Below are positions 1 through 13,245 of a stretch of 64,000 nucleotides of DNA, piece by piece. Each line of letters begins with the position of its first letter. Position 1 is the stretch's first letter. The stretch comes from Membranipora membranacea (Eukaryota > Bryozoa > Gymnolaemata > Cheilostomatida > Membraniporidae): NCBI GenBank assembly GCA_914767715.1, contig OU612075.1:15996001-16060000 (forward strand). Direction: 5' to 3'. Under the pieces are notes generated by a model. That model was given only the letters and a program-made list of their open reading frames with translations. It did no database searches and was not told the origin of the DNA. A program made the position numbers and the translations under genes.

Positions 1-146
1 AGATAAAAACTGCTATGAAACCGTCGATGTTTCTAAAACTTCCTGAGGTATACATCGCATTGGGATTGGGGGATATTATCCTTTAACAGGTTTTGGGATT
101 ATTTCAATCAACCTTCAGATAAGCATGATTTCTTGTTATATTTTAG

Positions 147-1592
147 AACGTGACGACAAGGATGCTAAGACCTAGAATGGATGCTCCAGTCATACAGCAA
201 GCTATCCATGACATGAAACTAAATCGTGACTCTGTCAAAGTAGAGATCAGTAAAAGAATCAAGGTAAAGTATCCCTAGACTGGGGTTCTTGCAGTAAAAC
301 CAGGGAGGATAAAACCAGGGAGGGTGGGATCATCTCACCCTCCCTGGTAAAACTGATCTAATTTCATTAGATTAAGAGTTGTTCCCCCTTAACAGCCATA
401 CAGCCGAGGGAAGTATCATTTATTCTCAGATGTACTAGTGTGGAAAGCTCGAAGTCATGTATCCCTACCACTGTGTTTCAGACAAGTTTGAGTGATAGCT
501 AAGACAAGCGGGTGGATTTGATACTTTGGTCAGGTAAAGTTTATTTTCACAATTCAAAGTCATCCACTGTTGTTGAGATAAATTTTAAAGGATGAACCAC
601 GAAAAGTAGAATCCTCAATTTTGTTTGCCATTTCATTCACTGCTAAGACGTTCTAACTCTCTGTTTTCCAGGGAGGTCAGCAAGATTTTCAACATCTAGA
701 GGAAATAGTGAGAGCTATTCACGAGAGTCAGCCTACCCAAGTTCCTAATCATATCCTCCACTCATCGCTGACACTACCCCACGCAGAGATACTAACTGAC
801 ACGCCACAACCACCCTCTCCACCCTCAACACCCGCTCCACCTAGCCCACCCTCACTGAGAAACTCTAGAGCCAGCAGTATGACCAGTGTTCACAGCGAGC
901 ACGATGACCCGAGTGCTGCAGACATTACAACCCAATTGACGTGTAAAGTCTGCCTCACTAAACTAGTGGGGATAATATTTCTTCCTTGTGGACATCTGGG
1001 TGAGTTTATAAATTTCTGTTATCGGTGCGATGAGCAATTTTATCATATTACGGATTATAGGAGGTGGAATGGTTGACTGCCTTCCAGGGTGTTAGGGTTG
1101 CAAGTCAATGTTCCACTTACTTCTTGGTATTTTAAACGACCAAACAGAAAGAGCCTTCTACACTCATCTAACATCAGCTACTAATAGCCAATGGCCAAAA
1201 CCTTGCAATTTTTAAAGCAGCAGTGCCTTTGAATTTTCAATAACAAGCTGACGCATTGAAAAACTTAGCATTGTCAAAATATAAGAAGGTACTGACCACT
1301 GTAGTCTGAGCCCCCCAGACTTTTGCCCCTCGCCCGACAGCCCCCCCCCCCCCCGGCAAGGGACCACTGTGATTGCATTTTCTTACTGGTGTCGTTTGTT
1401 TTCATTTACAATCAAAGCCTTATTGAATGATCAATAAAAATGATTACCTTCATGAATATATTATAGAAATATTTAAAGCATTAACAATTTTGTCGTATGA
1501 TTTCAGTCTGCTGTACGGAGTGTGCACCTGCTATGTCGATGTGTCCAATATGCAGAAATGATGTGAAGGGAACAATCAGAGCCCACATTTAA
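147..1592 (+). CDS. IAP/BIRC family protein, 3' end (UBA-like region + RING E3 ligase domain)
   Basis: Three exons join in frame: 147-263, 672-999 and 1507-1592 (stop TAA 1590-1592). Introns are GT/AG. The first two exons give a helical segment (DAPVIQQAIHDMKLNRDSVK, then DFQHLEEIVRAI) that resembles the UBA domain of BIRC2/3/XIAP. A proline- and serine-rich linker follows. The C terminus is an IAP-type RING: CKVC, then FLPCGHLVCC, ECAP and CPICR, ending about ten residues later (GTIRAHI). This ending is typical of IAPs, in which the RING is the last domain and acts as a ubiquitin ligase restraining caspase or NF-kB signalling. The BIR domains would lie upstream of the window, so the gene is cut by the window edge. 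Exon 2 splits the CGH motif from the following cysteines. Seen: motifs and splice phases. Inferred: the IAP name, from the RING variety and its position. Confidence 0.85.
309..347. repeat. Hairpin-forming inverted repeat in IAP intron
   Basis: The arms ACCAGGGAGGGTG and CACCCTCCCTGGT flank a short loop. A partial extra copy of the left arm (AAAACCAGGGAGGAT) precedes it at about 288-303. It looks like a small palindromic insertion in the intron between the UBA exons. Confidence 0.7.
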
Positions 1593-2734
1593 TTTTTCAA
1601 TGACATCGTAATATTGAAACCTCAACTTGAAGTTATACCAGCTGTGTGTGACATTGAGCTTACTTACAAAGCAACGGTTTCGTTGTTTCTATTCTTCTCA
1701 CTTTTTTTATTTGTTATTCAAGAAAATTGAAATATTTATTCTTATCTATACAATACATATACTTATGGCGTTAGTTGACAGTTTTTCTTAAAATGAGAAT
1801 TCTTTACCAGTTTATTTTGAATTAGTTCAACCTTTTCTTACCCCAAACTACATGGAAAAAAATGAAAAAAACACATGCATAATATATTTGGCAACGGTGC
1901 ACAGTCTATCTGTAGATGCTCTCATATATTCATATTTTGTAAGAAATATAAACTTGTACGTTTCTTAGGATGAGTACATGATTAAAAAAAGACTATTTAT
2001 AAATAAATTATTCAGAAAATTTCAACTTATATCTGTAAAAGTTAACATGCACCAGTTGCATCTGAGAATCTTGGTCGGGACATCTCGAGATCATGCATTT
2101 TCAAACCAAACAACTGGACACAACAGTCACTCTCCAACAGGTTATCCGCACAACATGGATGCAGTTGAGAGACATTGATAACAGCTTTGATGTTATTTAA
2201 TAAAACCTACTTCTTGGTGTTATTTTAGTTGGTCCATTGAAAAGAAATAATTATTGAATGAATAAGTTCGATTGCTACCACCATAACTTTGTGGAGTAAC
2301 AGTGGTAGCAAACCCCGGGCTTCACCAGTTTGTAAGCCATAATAATATAATATGCAGCTTGCAAACACTTAGTAAGTAAGTAAGTAAGTGACCCACTAAA
2401 AATTCAAGGGGGTCACTTACTAAAACTTTCCTGGGTGTATGGATGGCATGTGCTACATCAGGCTGACTATTCAAAAAGTGGGATATTCTTGCAAAGTTAT
2501 CTCCACCTACCAAGAGAGATAATAACTCCGAACACAATGACAATAATTTCAACAATAAAGTGTCTTCATTTGTATTCTTTCTTCAGAAATATATACTCAT
2601 GTTTGGCCCCGATCAGCTCATAGCTATGTGTTGCATACCTTGCATGGTGAAATGAACATAGGGTGACGCTTGAGTAGCATGAAAAACCGAGCTCTTCAAA
2701 ATTAATGAATACAATTTAATTCAACAATAATTTG
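1593..2734. other. Intergenic region between IAP gene and inverted duplication
   Basis: I see no supported gene here. It is AT-rich 3' flank of the IAP gene. A GTAA tetranucleotide run (about 2370-2389) pairs with GGGTCACTTACT near 2411-2421 to make a small inverted repeat. The short open frames here have no recognisable content. Confidence 0.5.
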
Positions 2735-2751
2735 TATTGGAAGTTATCATT

Positions 2752-2757
2752 TTTATT
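2752..2757 (-). terminator. Poly(A) signal AATAAA, copy A
   Basis: The minus-strand AATAAA lies about 146 bp past the stop codon, in the same relative region as the signal of copy B. No other 3' end signal is obvious. Assignment is by position only. Confidence 0.5.
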
Positions 2758-2902
2758 TGATAAAACTAGAAGAAAAATATTATGATTGTACATTGAGAAC
2801 ATAATTATGGCAAATCTGATGTTTGTTACAAATTTTGTTGCAGAAATACAAACATTATAAGATTCATGAAATATTGAGTGTATGAATAACACATGATGAG
2901 TT

Positions 2903-5900
2903 TTAACACTTTTTACATCTACCGTACCATCTACATACACCGCTCTGACATTGATTACCGTGTGTACACCATCCAGTACATTTCTTACCCACACAGTCAT
3001 TCAGTATAAAGGGGAAGTTCTTATTTTTACACCACTGGTTAGTCGGACACTGCCAGTCGTGTTCACATTCTACACAGCGAAGTCCATCACACATTCCTGT
3101 TAATAGATAAGAATCATGATGTTTAGGGATGATTTTGGTTTGGCGAAAAGGATATATACATCTATGGAAGAAAACTTCTGTTGCTCTCAGATCACATTTT
3201 CTATTTAACATAAGGAAGGTAAGCAAAGAAGAGGCGTAAATGATATAAGCCTTACCTGAAGAACATTGAGCGTCCCTCACACACCAGGCTCCGTTGCCGA
3301 GTTTATTCACACAGTCGTTGAGTATAAGAGGGAAGTCTTTATTTTTACACCACTGACTAGCCGAACAATGGCCGTCATTCTCACATTCAACACACTGCCC
3401 TCCATCGCACATTCCTGATAGACACACCTGGATAAAACATGAGAGGAAAAGTCTTAGAGCATTACTCACAAAACTGACTGACAAAAACTAATTTCTACTA
3501 GCCCACAATCGAGTTTCAGAGTGTTTGAAAAAATATCGCAATTAAGTACAATTGTTTCATCCAGCAAAGTGAATTGCACTGAAAAACAAGCCACTGTTTT
3601 GATAAGAGACTCTATTCAGTGTCTGCTTACCCTATCTTGAAGACAGAGAGCTCCATTAGGTTTCTTAGTAGTACACTGATTTAGTATATAAGGTAGATCT
3701 TTGTTATTACAATATTCATTAGTACCACAGTGATGATCCTCTTCACACTCAACACACTGTCCTCCATCACACATTCCTGTAGGAATTATAAGGTCAATAT
3801 TACATAGTTTCAAAATAGAATTTACAGAGATACAGGCCTTGAGTTTTGTGGCTAGTCAATGTAAAAAATTTATGGTAGAATTTGTCTAAGAAGTAACCTG
3901 AGCGATCATTTTCATAATACACAAGGTTGATAGAGGTTCAGTCTTAGTAATTTTTATAGCTAAAGATCAGGAGAACATAATTTGCTAGTTTCCCCGTCAT
4001 TTGAGGTCTTCTCACCTGACTGACACATTGCGTCTCTAGAACAGAGCTGTCCGTTTGATTTCCTCGGGAAGCAGTGGTTGACAATAAATGGGTTAAATCT
4101 TCCTTTACAATATTGGTTAGCAGCACATTGTGTATCCTGGTTACAGAGAACACATCTGAACCATGAGCAGATGCCAGGTGGATTACACTGAGAGTTTAAC
4201 AGACATGGAGATCCGACAGCCCCTGGACACCACCAGGGTCTGAATCTAAATGTGGCATAGTTTACTAAAGCCTTCATCTGATCCTGAGAAGCTCGAACTC
4301 TGCAATTAGAAAAAGGGGATAAGGATTACAGCAATGTTGCAGGTTTTGAATTCATAGTTCACATCTTTGTTGAGTTATAAGTAAGCATCCTTTGCGTTCC
4401 TTTCAGAGGTCTCATTTACTGCTCAAATATCTTCTTTTATGATCTTAGCTTTACATGGAGGAAATCACAGCAATGAGCTTCAATTCATATTCACATAATA
4501 TCATATGATAACAGTGTACCCAGGCCTCAAAAACAGTAAACTGTGAAAGTTCAGACTATAAATTACCTGTTGTAGTAGTTGGTAAGATCCCCACCGACAC
4601 TGTACCACATCAGATTGATAGGAGCGGGATTGTTAGGACGAGCTGGAGTAGCAGGTACTGTGTTACCAAATATAGTACTGGTTCCTTCATGTCCCCACGA
4701 CCAGACTAAACCTCCCGAAGCCATCAGTACATCATGTCCAAACTCATGAGCCGCTGTCTCCATGAAGTTCAAATCCTCGTTACTTCCAGCAGCATATCCT
4801 GAGAAATTGTGAAACATGCCTGTGAATATTCCATTCGTTCCCGCAGCAGTAAATGTGAATGAAAAACATCATTTATGACAAATCAATACAAGCTGCCAAA
4901 CGTTTCAATGCTGTGAAGCTGTGAAAAGCAAGTATGTGGATTTGAGAGTTATCTGTCCACAATCCAGAGGAGACAATTATATATTATGAAGAAAGCTCAC
5001 CTCTATATTTCATCCACATTGGGATCCACCACCAGCCGAGGTTAAATGATCTTAGGAAGTTTGTGTTTGATGGACTAGAGCTGTACCACTTCAGTACTAC
5101 TTTCTTAGATAGTAGCAGGCTCTCCTTCACAGTCACAGTTACTGGATAGTCTACATTTCCTGTAACAAATATATTATGATGGTGAAAAAAAACTGGTCTA
5201 ATTTAATTTTGATAAGAATATTGGATGGTAATACAGAACTTAGATTGACGCCCACAGGCTGGAGCCAACCAGTACTTTAGTCAAAAATTGTATCAATGGG
5301 TCAGCGTAAAATCACTCTGCCTTACCTGCATTATCGAGTATATCGACCTCCCAGTGTTTCTTGATTCCTTGTTTGACAAGTTCACACAATTTAGCTGCTT
5401 GCTCTTCAGTAGGCCTGTTCCACACAGCCCTCAAACACTTAATCCTTATAGTGATGTCAATTCTGTTAAAACATGAGTAAAATTCAAAATTACATGTCCA
5501 TTCAAAATTAGATGATTTACAATGCCTGTGATTAGAACCGTTGGCATAAAATAATGGACAGGAGATAACTCATCAGATTTGTTACGACAGACCTCTCACT
5601 CCCTTGTATATAGGTGTTGGTGATGCAGATAGATAAGGTAAAATATAGTAGGTAAATATCATACCTGCGACAATTGTCGTTTCTCAGAATTCTAACACTG
5701 GTATGTTTCAGTGGTCTGGTCAGCAATCCAAGTAAAGACCTTCTCTGTCTGTTCTTAGATGATGTCTGCTCGCTGTCCTCAGCAATCTAAAGTAATATGA
5801 AGGTCATTGTTACATTAGCATATATTAGGCAAAAAAATTCCAATAAATTTATGATGGTGACAAAGCCAGATGTAGAGATGGTTCATATGCGATATGAATT

Positions 5901-8167
5901 TTGAGCAGTGTGTAGAGATCCATGTCTTATTATTATTGATGCCGATCATAAAATGACATCAATTCAATGGTTGTGAATGAGACCAGCTCTATGCCGACCC
6001 ATGAATATTTTTGTCGTTTTTACGTTTGGTACTAATTCGACTATTGCTTCAGTTTGTTTTAAAACACCAAGTCAAAATTCATCAGTTGTCAACGAGAGGT
6101 GGCTTTATGCTGACTAATAGTTAAGACAGCAGCTTTATTCCCACTAACCTGGGCTTCTAGTTCTTCAATGAGCTCAGCATCGATATCTTTAGATGTAGTT
6201 TTATCCAGAGTTTTTACTATCTGAGCAGCATCAGGATAAGTCTGCTCAAACTTCCTGCAGAATGCTGGCCTGTCACTATCATTCTCCTGTAAAATAATCA
6301 GAAGGTTAGTTTCAAAAAGTTTTCACCAATCCCAGCCTTATATGTTTACCAAATTTTGTAGGATCTTGTAGGGGCGGCATGTAGAATCTTATTGGCCCTT
6401 CCAAGCCCTGATATATTCCATATTTTAAGAAAAACACAGGTCCATGCTGCTCTCCTTTTCAATTTAATCTACATATTTCCAAGTGTTTGGAATTACCCTT
6501 CCTTGCAAGCGAAGTGAGTATGTCCGAATATATATTTGTGATCGGAAAGTGTGTGGTCTGACACACCTCATATACCGATTCAGTCATGTTATGTCAAAGT
6601 ACAAACATTTTGAGCAGGATTCGGTCTCTGATGCTAAGCTAACCTTCTAAGCACCTTGTAATAAAATCTGATCAATGCTACACTAGATTATTTATATTCA
6701 CCTGTTGTCCTTCTTCATCTACATCTCTCTTGCCTCTGCTCAGTACATGTCTGGCTGCCTCTACACGGTCAGGTAGAATATCAGGTCTGGTTGGTTCTGT
6801 CACTACTCTAGCCCCACAGATGTCAGCGCATTCTCTCTCAGACTCAAATCTGTTCTGATTACCTCCACAGCCCTGATACTCCAGTCTGCTACATGTACGC
6901 CTGCTCGGGTTGTAAGCGTAGTATGTGCCTGATCTTCTATTAAAACAATAAAAGGTTTGAATGATAGAGGATTTGTAAATTTTTTAAAACAGTCGTCCGA
7001 TCACAAAAAATAATGACAGCTTCAACTCAACATGTGGATCCAATTTATACACTGGGAATTCAGAAAAATTACGTGAACATTGATTTGAAATGCAAAACTT
7101 AAATTACCAGTTAGGATAACTTACTCTCTGCAGCTGACTTCTTGTTTCTCTCCCTCCTTAGTAGTATGAACCTCACTACTGGTACCAACATTAGGTTGTA
7201 GAGTACAAGGATCTACACAAACAGCTTCACATTCCTCGATAGTCTCAAAATTATTCTCATTACCTCCACATCCTGTGTAATCAAATCTGATACATTTCTT
7301 CTCTTCTTCAGAGAATCCGTAGCGTACTGATGGCTCTGTAACGAAAACAAAATCATGACTAGCCGTTGAGTATTCTAATTAGTCATTCGAATATGCTTTC
7401 AAAATTAGACTACTTCAAAACTGTCTCAATCTTTAATTAACAGAGAAATTTTGCAACAATAATTACCAGGAATTCAAAACATAGATAGTTTGATTGTATT
7501 GACATGCTTGAATTCAAAATCCATGCTACATTTGACAGGCCCTTGTACAAATTTAAATCAAAACAGCTGTAATCAACAATATCAAAATCAATTCCCTGGT
7601 CCTAAGAATTAATTTAGTACTAGTAAAAGTTTTGGTTCCTGTGTCAAGAATGATAAAGCTCATCATAACCCACCAGCTTTACATTCTCTATCTCCATTAT
7701 CTATAGAGAACTCTGTACATCTCTCACTAGTTCTTCTAATAAGAGAACTAAGAGAAGGCTCCTCTCCATCATTATTACACAGATCTATATAGTTCTCCAG
7801 ATCAGTGATGTTCAGACGTAGATCTACAGAGTCAGCTAGTTCTGCCTCTCTGGTATGTGGTATGTTATCAGTCGGGTAACATTCTGATAAAATATAAAAG
7901 TTAAAATAACGTCACCTGTACAATTAAGATTTTCATTTGATAGTCCGGAACAATTCAATTAACTTACATTGTAAAATCTGCCGAGGCACGTTATTAGCAA
8001 ATTGAGCTGGGAAAGAATTACAGAAGAATCCAAACTTGTCAATAAAAATAAACTTGGTAACTGTAACTGACAATTCAGCTATAATTGTTTGAGAAATACT
8101 TACCATCTACATTTTGACTGTAGACTAAGCCTATTATAAGGCAAAGAAGTGATAATCTTCTGTTCAT
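2903..8167 (-). CDS. Secreted Kunitz-metalloprotease-like multidomain protein, copy A
   Basis: Thirteen exons on the minus strand, in order: 8167-8104, 7883-7674, 7335-7125, 6936-6702, 6286-6149, 5786-5665, 5462-5326, 5159-5001, 4819-4567, 4299-4016, 3776-3631, 3427-3256 and 3096-2903. All phases agree, giving 774 residues. Domains: signal peptide (about 1-18), Kunitz 1 (about 75-130), Kunitz 2 (to about 190), a furin-type RGKR and then an RQRR site, a linker, and a domain with HEFGH, a downstream WSWGH and an INLMWY Met-turn-like motif. Four cysteine-rich repeats of the GMCDGGQCVEC type follow, ending RCKKC. Kunitz domains usually inhibit serine proteases. HEXXH binds zinc in metalloproteases, so the likely role is a secreted, proteolytically matured enzyme or binding protein. 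It is a mirror copy of the gene at 13246-18484. Substrate and family name are unknown. The HEXXH-to-third-His spacing is unlike standard metzincins. Confidence 0.85.
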
Positions 8168-8257
8168 GATGCAGTTTTCCTCTTCACTCTTCTTCCAAAC
8201 TATGCTTCTTGTTGTATGTAGTCGAATGATTTATGTCCAGTGTCAGCTGAAAGTCAC

Positions 8258-8317
8258 CTTTTATATGTTTCAAAGTTGTTTACGCTATATCTGATTGGCT
8301 CTGCAGCAACCAATCAG
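8258..8317 (-). promoter_or_regulatory. Core promoter of copy A: TATA box and opposed CCAAT boxes
   Basis: On the minus strand TATAAAAG occupies 8265-8258, about 90 bp upstream of the ATG. Upstream (8291-8317) lie two CCAAT boxes in opposite orientations, CTGATTGGCT and AACCAATCAG, separated by 7 bp. The same arrangement is kept in copy B. Two CCAAT boxes suggest NF-Y-type control, which is inference. Confidence 0.7.
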
Positions 8318-10499
8318 CTTTCGGATTTGGCGAAAAAAAGGCACCTTTGGGGCATAATTTTAGACATTGCAGTGTCGCAAGGGTGTAATTTTCTTATATA
8401 ATTGCACGTTGTAGGCGTTCTTGTGCAATGGCAGTCTAAGTAAGGAGTTGAATACTTGGAGTACTATCTTTTAGCCATTTTCATCATAGAAAAATTGATC
8501 TCTTAAAGTCAAAATTATAAATCAAGCCACTCTCTGTAATAAGTTGTCACTAAATCATATCATAGAATTACATACAAATGCAAATGGTATCTAGCTACTG
8601 GTTATATTGCTAAGAAAATCCAACTTGCCAAATAAATGACACCTGACATCTAAACATAGAATTAATGGACATGGATTAATATTTAATTATTTCTCAGACA
8701 GATTATTATGGGTCTTATTAGGAGGTTTTCACCTACAGAACTTGTCAAGTGGGACTCGACTGAAATGACACAGGGGATTTGGGTCATATTGTGTAAGCTG
8801 AAAGTACATCAACACAATTTTACTGTAGGCCGATTTTTGTCAATTTGCCTGCATGCCAGATGGAAGGGCGGCAACTCATATGTAGACAAACTGCATCAAA
8901 CTTGTTCTAATTTTGCCGACACTGTGATAGTAATGACATGTATGCTAATATGTTGTGCTTGTATAATAGGTTTTGTCTTACAGCAATGTATCTGATCTTC
9001 TCTCACTTGAAGGGTTGTGGTTTTATGACCCTCATTTATTTTTTTTGCAAATTCAATCATTATCACCTGGTTTCGACTATTTTGCTTGTGGCATATACTA
9101 TTGCTGCAGTCTATCCCCTCCTTACACTAAGAAATACAACTTCCTCAGACCAGCGTAATTATATATCAAAAGCTGTGTTCCGTAGATAGTTGCAAATGAT
9201 GTTTTCCATGGGTGTTTTCAGTTCAGGGAAAGGGTGATTGCAGGGAATGCGGTGGGATGTGGCAGTCGATCTGACCAATAAAGCTTAATAATTCAGATCA
9301 ACACAGTCTTTCCCAGTAGACAAGATGAGACAAACATTATAATCACATATTTGTAATTACATAGCCGTAAACAGAAACCAGGTAGTTTTAAGAAGTAAAT
9401 AATTACGAACAACCAACTTTGATTGATCAACATTCACTTTTTAATTTTCCAATTATTAACAATTACCAGTGCGCTGCTATTATCTTATACAGTGCATTCT
9501 GTGACTCCGCTGAAGGACATCAAAGAAACAGTTACAAGTTTTAGTTACCAGGATGATAATATATCTATACACTGGCATTATAGGTATAGCCAATGAGTAG
9601 GTAGATCCCTGTGTATGGGCTCTTGTGAGGCTGGTTTTTGTGAGCATACGGACGCCGACACAGAACATGTGAACCTTATTTCCTTTACCTGGGATGAGAT
9701 GGGAAGACCATGTGCATAGCCTTTCCCTGCCGAAAAGGGGGGGGGGGGGCGTCAGGCAAGAGTCTAGGGGATCAGACTATGCATATCCCAGCATCCGAAT
9801 TCTGACATTTATTGATAAACGTGAGGTTTTTTTATTGTTATTGATATATGAGTTGTATGCCAAAAAAAAATTTCGCTTGAATATCTCATGTTTTCATACA
9901 ATTTATATAATTTTCTCGAAGTATAAAATATGTCCAAGCGCGGTTACTGATAACGATTACTGTCATTAGGAGCACTTGAATCACTTAATTTTTTATGGCA
10001 CCGCAAAACGAACAATTCTTCCAGAGTTCTAACTGGACAATATGGAGAACCAATGAGAAGCAGGCATTACCATTGACCAATTTACCTGTGGTGAGTAATC
10101 GCGTATCTCGCAATCTGATACAAATGTAATAGGAGTGTATGAGTCGCTCAGACCAACAATTATTTATTAAATAATATCTTTGTGGCAATGAGCGTGGGTC
10201 AAGCTGTTGTTACTGTGAAACATGGGAGTAGGAATATGCTGGTTGGCTGTATATGGGTCAAATCCTGTCGTTAGTGATTTCATTCACGTTTGTTTTTTGG
10301 GTTCAAAGAAGGGCCCGTGCGTGCTTTTATGATGTATTCGTCATTCTTGTTGTTGGGGAATGTACAATATTTTTAAACCTGAAATGGAGTTTTATCTGAA
10401 AAAGCCCCAAAATGCCAGTCAGCCTCTATTGCAGCAATCATACTGCAAATTAATTGGACAGTGTTTGATTTTGTTAAGATTTTTCTTTTAAGTAAGCTG

Positions 10500-10800
10500 T
10501 CATGGTTCCATGGTGCCATGTGTCGATTTTGTAAGGATTTCGGGAGTAATCGCCCCATGGAAACGGCATTTTGTGACGAATGACTTTTTGGATGCGAATA
10601 TCCGTACCGTGTTTATTCGACATATTTCCTAATTGGCAGCATGGCTGAATGGTTAGCGGGCTTGCACACAATGCCTTCAAAGGGTCCCGGCCGCGGCAGA
10701 TTCTTTTCATGTTTTTCCCATCATGGGAATGGATGGAATCCACTGGATTCTAACCATTCGAAATTGGAGTGAACCACAAAATCGAAGCATGGAACCATTG
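10500..10800. mobile_element. MITE-like element with tRNA-like internal segment, copy 1
   Basis: The ends are inverted: CATGGTTCCATG at the left and CATGGAACCAT at the right. The interior shares long stretches with 51118-51472, including TTTCGGGAGTAATC, TGTGACGAATGACTTTTTGG, TGGCTGAATGGTTAGC, and CATCATGGGAATGG. TGGCTGAATGGTTAGC resembles the A box and D arm of a tRNA-Leu/Ser gene. Confidence 0.7.
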
Positions 10801-12066
10801 GAAGCAGTTGATCAATTAATTTTCAGTATAAGATATGCATTTGCAGCAAAATAATAACCGAGTATTGTTTACAGATCTTATTTTCCTATTAATTGGCCAC
10901 GACTATCACTATCATGTCCTTGACTGGATGACAATAGAATTTGATCAAACAAACAGCTGATCAACTCTTATTGTCATTCATTCAAGTGTAAGTTTTGCAA
11001 TATGAATAAGGACTCATTCATAGATTGCAACCAAGGCACAGCGAAATCATAATTTGTAAGGAATTTCTAATAATATGAGCCGACAAGTGTCATTACCCAT
11101 ACTGTTATTAATTCCGCAAGATTATCCAAAATGTTATTTCTTCAGTTCTCAATGCCTGATTGGTCCAGGGTCAACCAATGAATTTCGCAGTTTTGAGGAT
11201 TAAAGCCTATTCTGAGATCCTATCTTTGTTATTTTCTCATTGCCCCAAGTATGAACTATAATCATATTCCCAGCTATCACAGGATTACAATAAATCGTAA
11301 ACCACAGACAAATTTTGTCTTACTTACCATAGTAAATAATAGTTTTAGCACTCAAACTGTAAATGTAAATGTAAACATTACTGTCTTTACTGAGACATGA
11401 AATATATGAATACATGATACATTCAACTTAGCGCACTCCTGTATAAGTTAGGAGTGTGCAAGCTAGGCTATTGTAGGGAGAGCTCACCCTCAGATTGTCT
11501 AGCTTGAATCCCAACAACTGTGCCATCCTGCCTCCCTGTGCAGGTATATAGATGATGGTAGCATTTTCATTATCAACCACTTGCCCCAGAGGGGAAGTTT
11601 GGTTGCTAATGAAATGACCAGTGGTAAGTTGTATACTGTATTCAAAACACAGTGTACTCCTACTTCACTCTTAAAAAAAAAGATGCTACCAGTCCTCCGA
11701 GGCCACTCTATCATTAGGGGCGACTATAAATATAACTACTGCCATTTAAATAATAATAAATGTTTGTTTTTCATTTTATGCTCTTTATTTTTCAACATTA
11801 ACCAGTTGGTTGTAACTGTTTTTTTGCTTGGTATTTCTATACCAAATATTTGTTACATTTGTTACATCAGGTTGGCCATAAATATTTTATCAATGTACAA
11901 TACAGGGAGCCCTTCCAGTTGCTCGTATTATAATGTGAAGTATGTGGTATGCTGATGTATTTTTTTGTAACTTTGTATTGACTCTCGCGCGCCCCTATGG
12001 GAAGATCAAATTGAAAGGCACGGTATCGTATATAAAAATAATTCATCAGGTAGATAGTCAGCTCTA

Positions 12067-12110
12067 GTTACCAGGGGAACTGGGAGATCTTCAGGTCCCC
12101 TGGTAACTCA
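12067..12110. repeat. Perfect 13-bp hairpin
   Basis: AGTTACCAGGGGA and TCCCCTGGTAACT are exact reverse complements around an 18-bp loop. It is similar in style to the hairpin at 309-347 (ACCAGGG core) and may be the same class of tiny foldback. Confidence 0.65.
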
Positions 12111-13094
12111 ACTGGTGCTCAACGGGCCTATGTTCAATAGAGTTTTCAGATAACTTTTGCTAATGATGCAATATGTGGAATGGGGACTGTTTAATCAAGG
12201 GGTAATGCTGTTGCTCCTTGGTTTAATTCAGTGCAATGGAGCCAAATCAAATTTTTCGGTACGAATCAAGTTTGAATAAATATGCAGTCATGTAAATGTA
12301 AATGAATCCTATATCAATCCTAATACCACGGCACAGTTTCGTTACCGGTAGTTCTAGCGCTCAGATGTTGCCCAGGTTGATAGCAGTATCTAAATTTAGC
12401 TTTTCATTATCAAGACATTCTTAGCAAATCATTTCAGAAAAACATGGACGTCAGATGGCCAAGTTATTTTACTGGTTATATATCATGGAAACAGAATAAT
12501 GGATTGTAGTTACATAACCCATCTGTTGGTCAATCCAAAACATCCTCTTGAACAATTATTTATTATTCTCAGAAACAGGGAAACAATTTACGTCCTCACT
12601 GTTAGCACTGTTTTTTTACAGTCAGTCGATGGAATTACGGCCATCACTTTCTAGGTAAATAAATAATGGTTGCCCATAATTTGGGACTTTTTTTTAAGAC
12701 AACGGTTTTATTAACTGTACTGTGCGGTGTAAATCTGTAATAATGACTCAAGTTTGAGGCAATATGTTATCACGTCATCGGGATAACATGCCATCTCTTG
12801 GAAATGTCTAGTTTCCATAGATATAAGTTGGTCAGTGCGCCGGGTCTTCCATAGTACATGAAACATTATGACTACCAGATGAAACTTGGTTGGCCAACAT
12901 AGCAAACCGCAAAGCTGTTGCTTATTAAAGGACAGTCAATGATTGGCCTTGAGCTTAGATATTACCAACCCTCTTAGACTATCATTGCACAAAAACACCC
13001 TCAACTTATAATTATGGTTGAAAATTACAGGCTGGTGACACTACAGTGTCTAAAATTATGCCCTGAAGGGTACCTTTTTTTTCAGTTCTGAAAG

Positions 13095-13154
13095 CTGATT
13101 GGTTGCTGCAGAACCAATCAGAAATAGTGTAAACAACGTTGAAACGTATAAAAG
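13095..13154 (+). promoter_or_regulatory. Core promoter of copy B: TATA box and opposed CCAAT boxes
   Basis: CTGATTGGTT (13095-13104) and AACCAATCAG (13112-13121) form a perfect inverted repeat of two CCAAT boxes. TATAAAAG follows at 13147-13154, about 92 bp before the ATG. Spacing and order match copy A. A start site about 30 bp below the TATA box would leave a 5' UTR of some 65 bases. Confidence 0.7.
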
Positions 13155-13245
13155 GTGACTTACAGTTGATACTGGACAACAAATCATCTTACTACACCCA
13201 ACAAACAGCACAGTTTAAAAGAAGAGTGAATAAGAGAATTGCAGC

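Larger units (their letters stand above)
2735..8445. repeat. Left arm of large inverted duplication
   Basis: This arm is the reverse complement of about 12970-18780. Homology runs from the 3' UTR/poly(A) region of one gene copy through all 13 exons and most introns to about 280 bp upstream of the start codon (GCAATGGCAGTCTAAG here, CTTAGACTATCATTGC on the other side). Boundaries are estimated by eye from where similarity fades. The arms are separated by about 4.5 kb. Confidence 0.85.
8446..12969. other. Spacer between the duplicated genes
   Basis: I find no convincing gene. The longest open frame (8708-8995, 95 codons, several cysteines and a hydrophobic tail) resembles nothing I know and has no clear splice or promoter context. 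The spacer holds a MITE-like element (10500-10800), a small hairpin (12067-12110), a G-run at 9736-9749 and AT-rich sequence. The two divergent promoters both open onto this region, so it could hold shared enhancers, but I see no specific evidence for that. Confidence 0.5.

Noticed and set aside
1-146. Possible earlier IAP exon at the window's left edge (open frame ending near 47 before GTATAC)
   Set aside because: Too short and without BIR motifs; boundaries cannot be supported.
8708-8995. 95-codon open frame in the spacer of the inverted duplication
   Set aside because: No recognisable motif, no promoter or splice context, and length within chance for AT-rich DNA with few stops locally.
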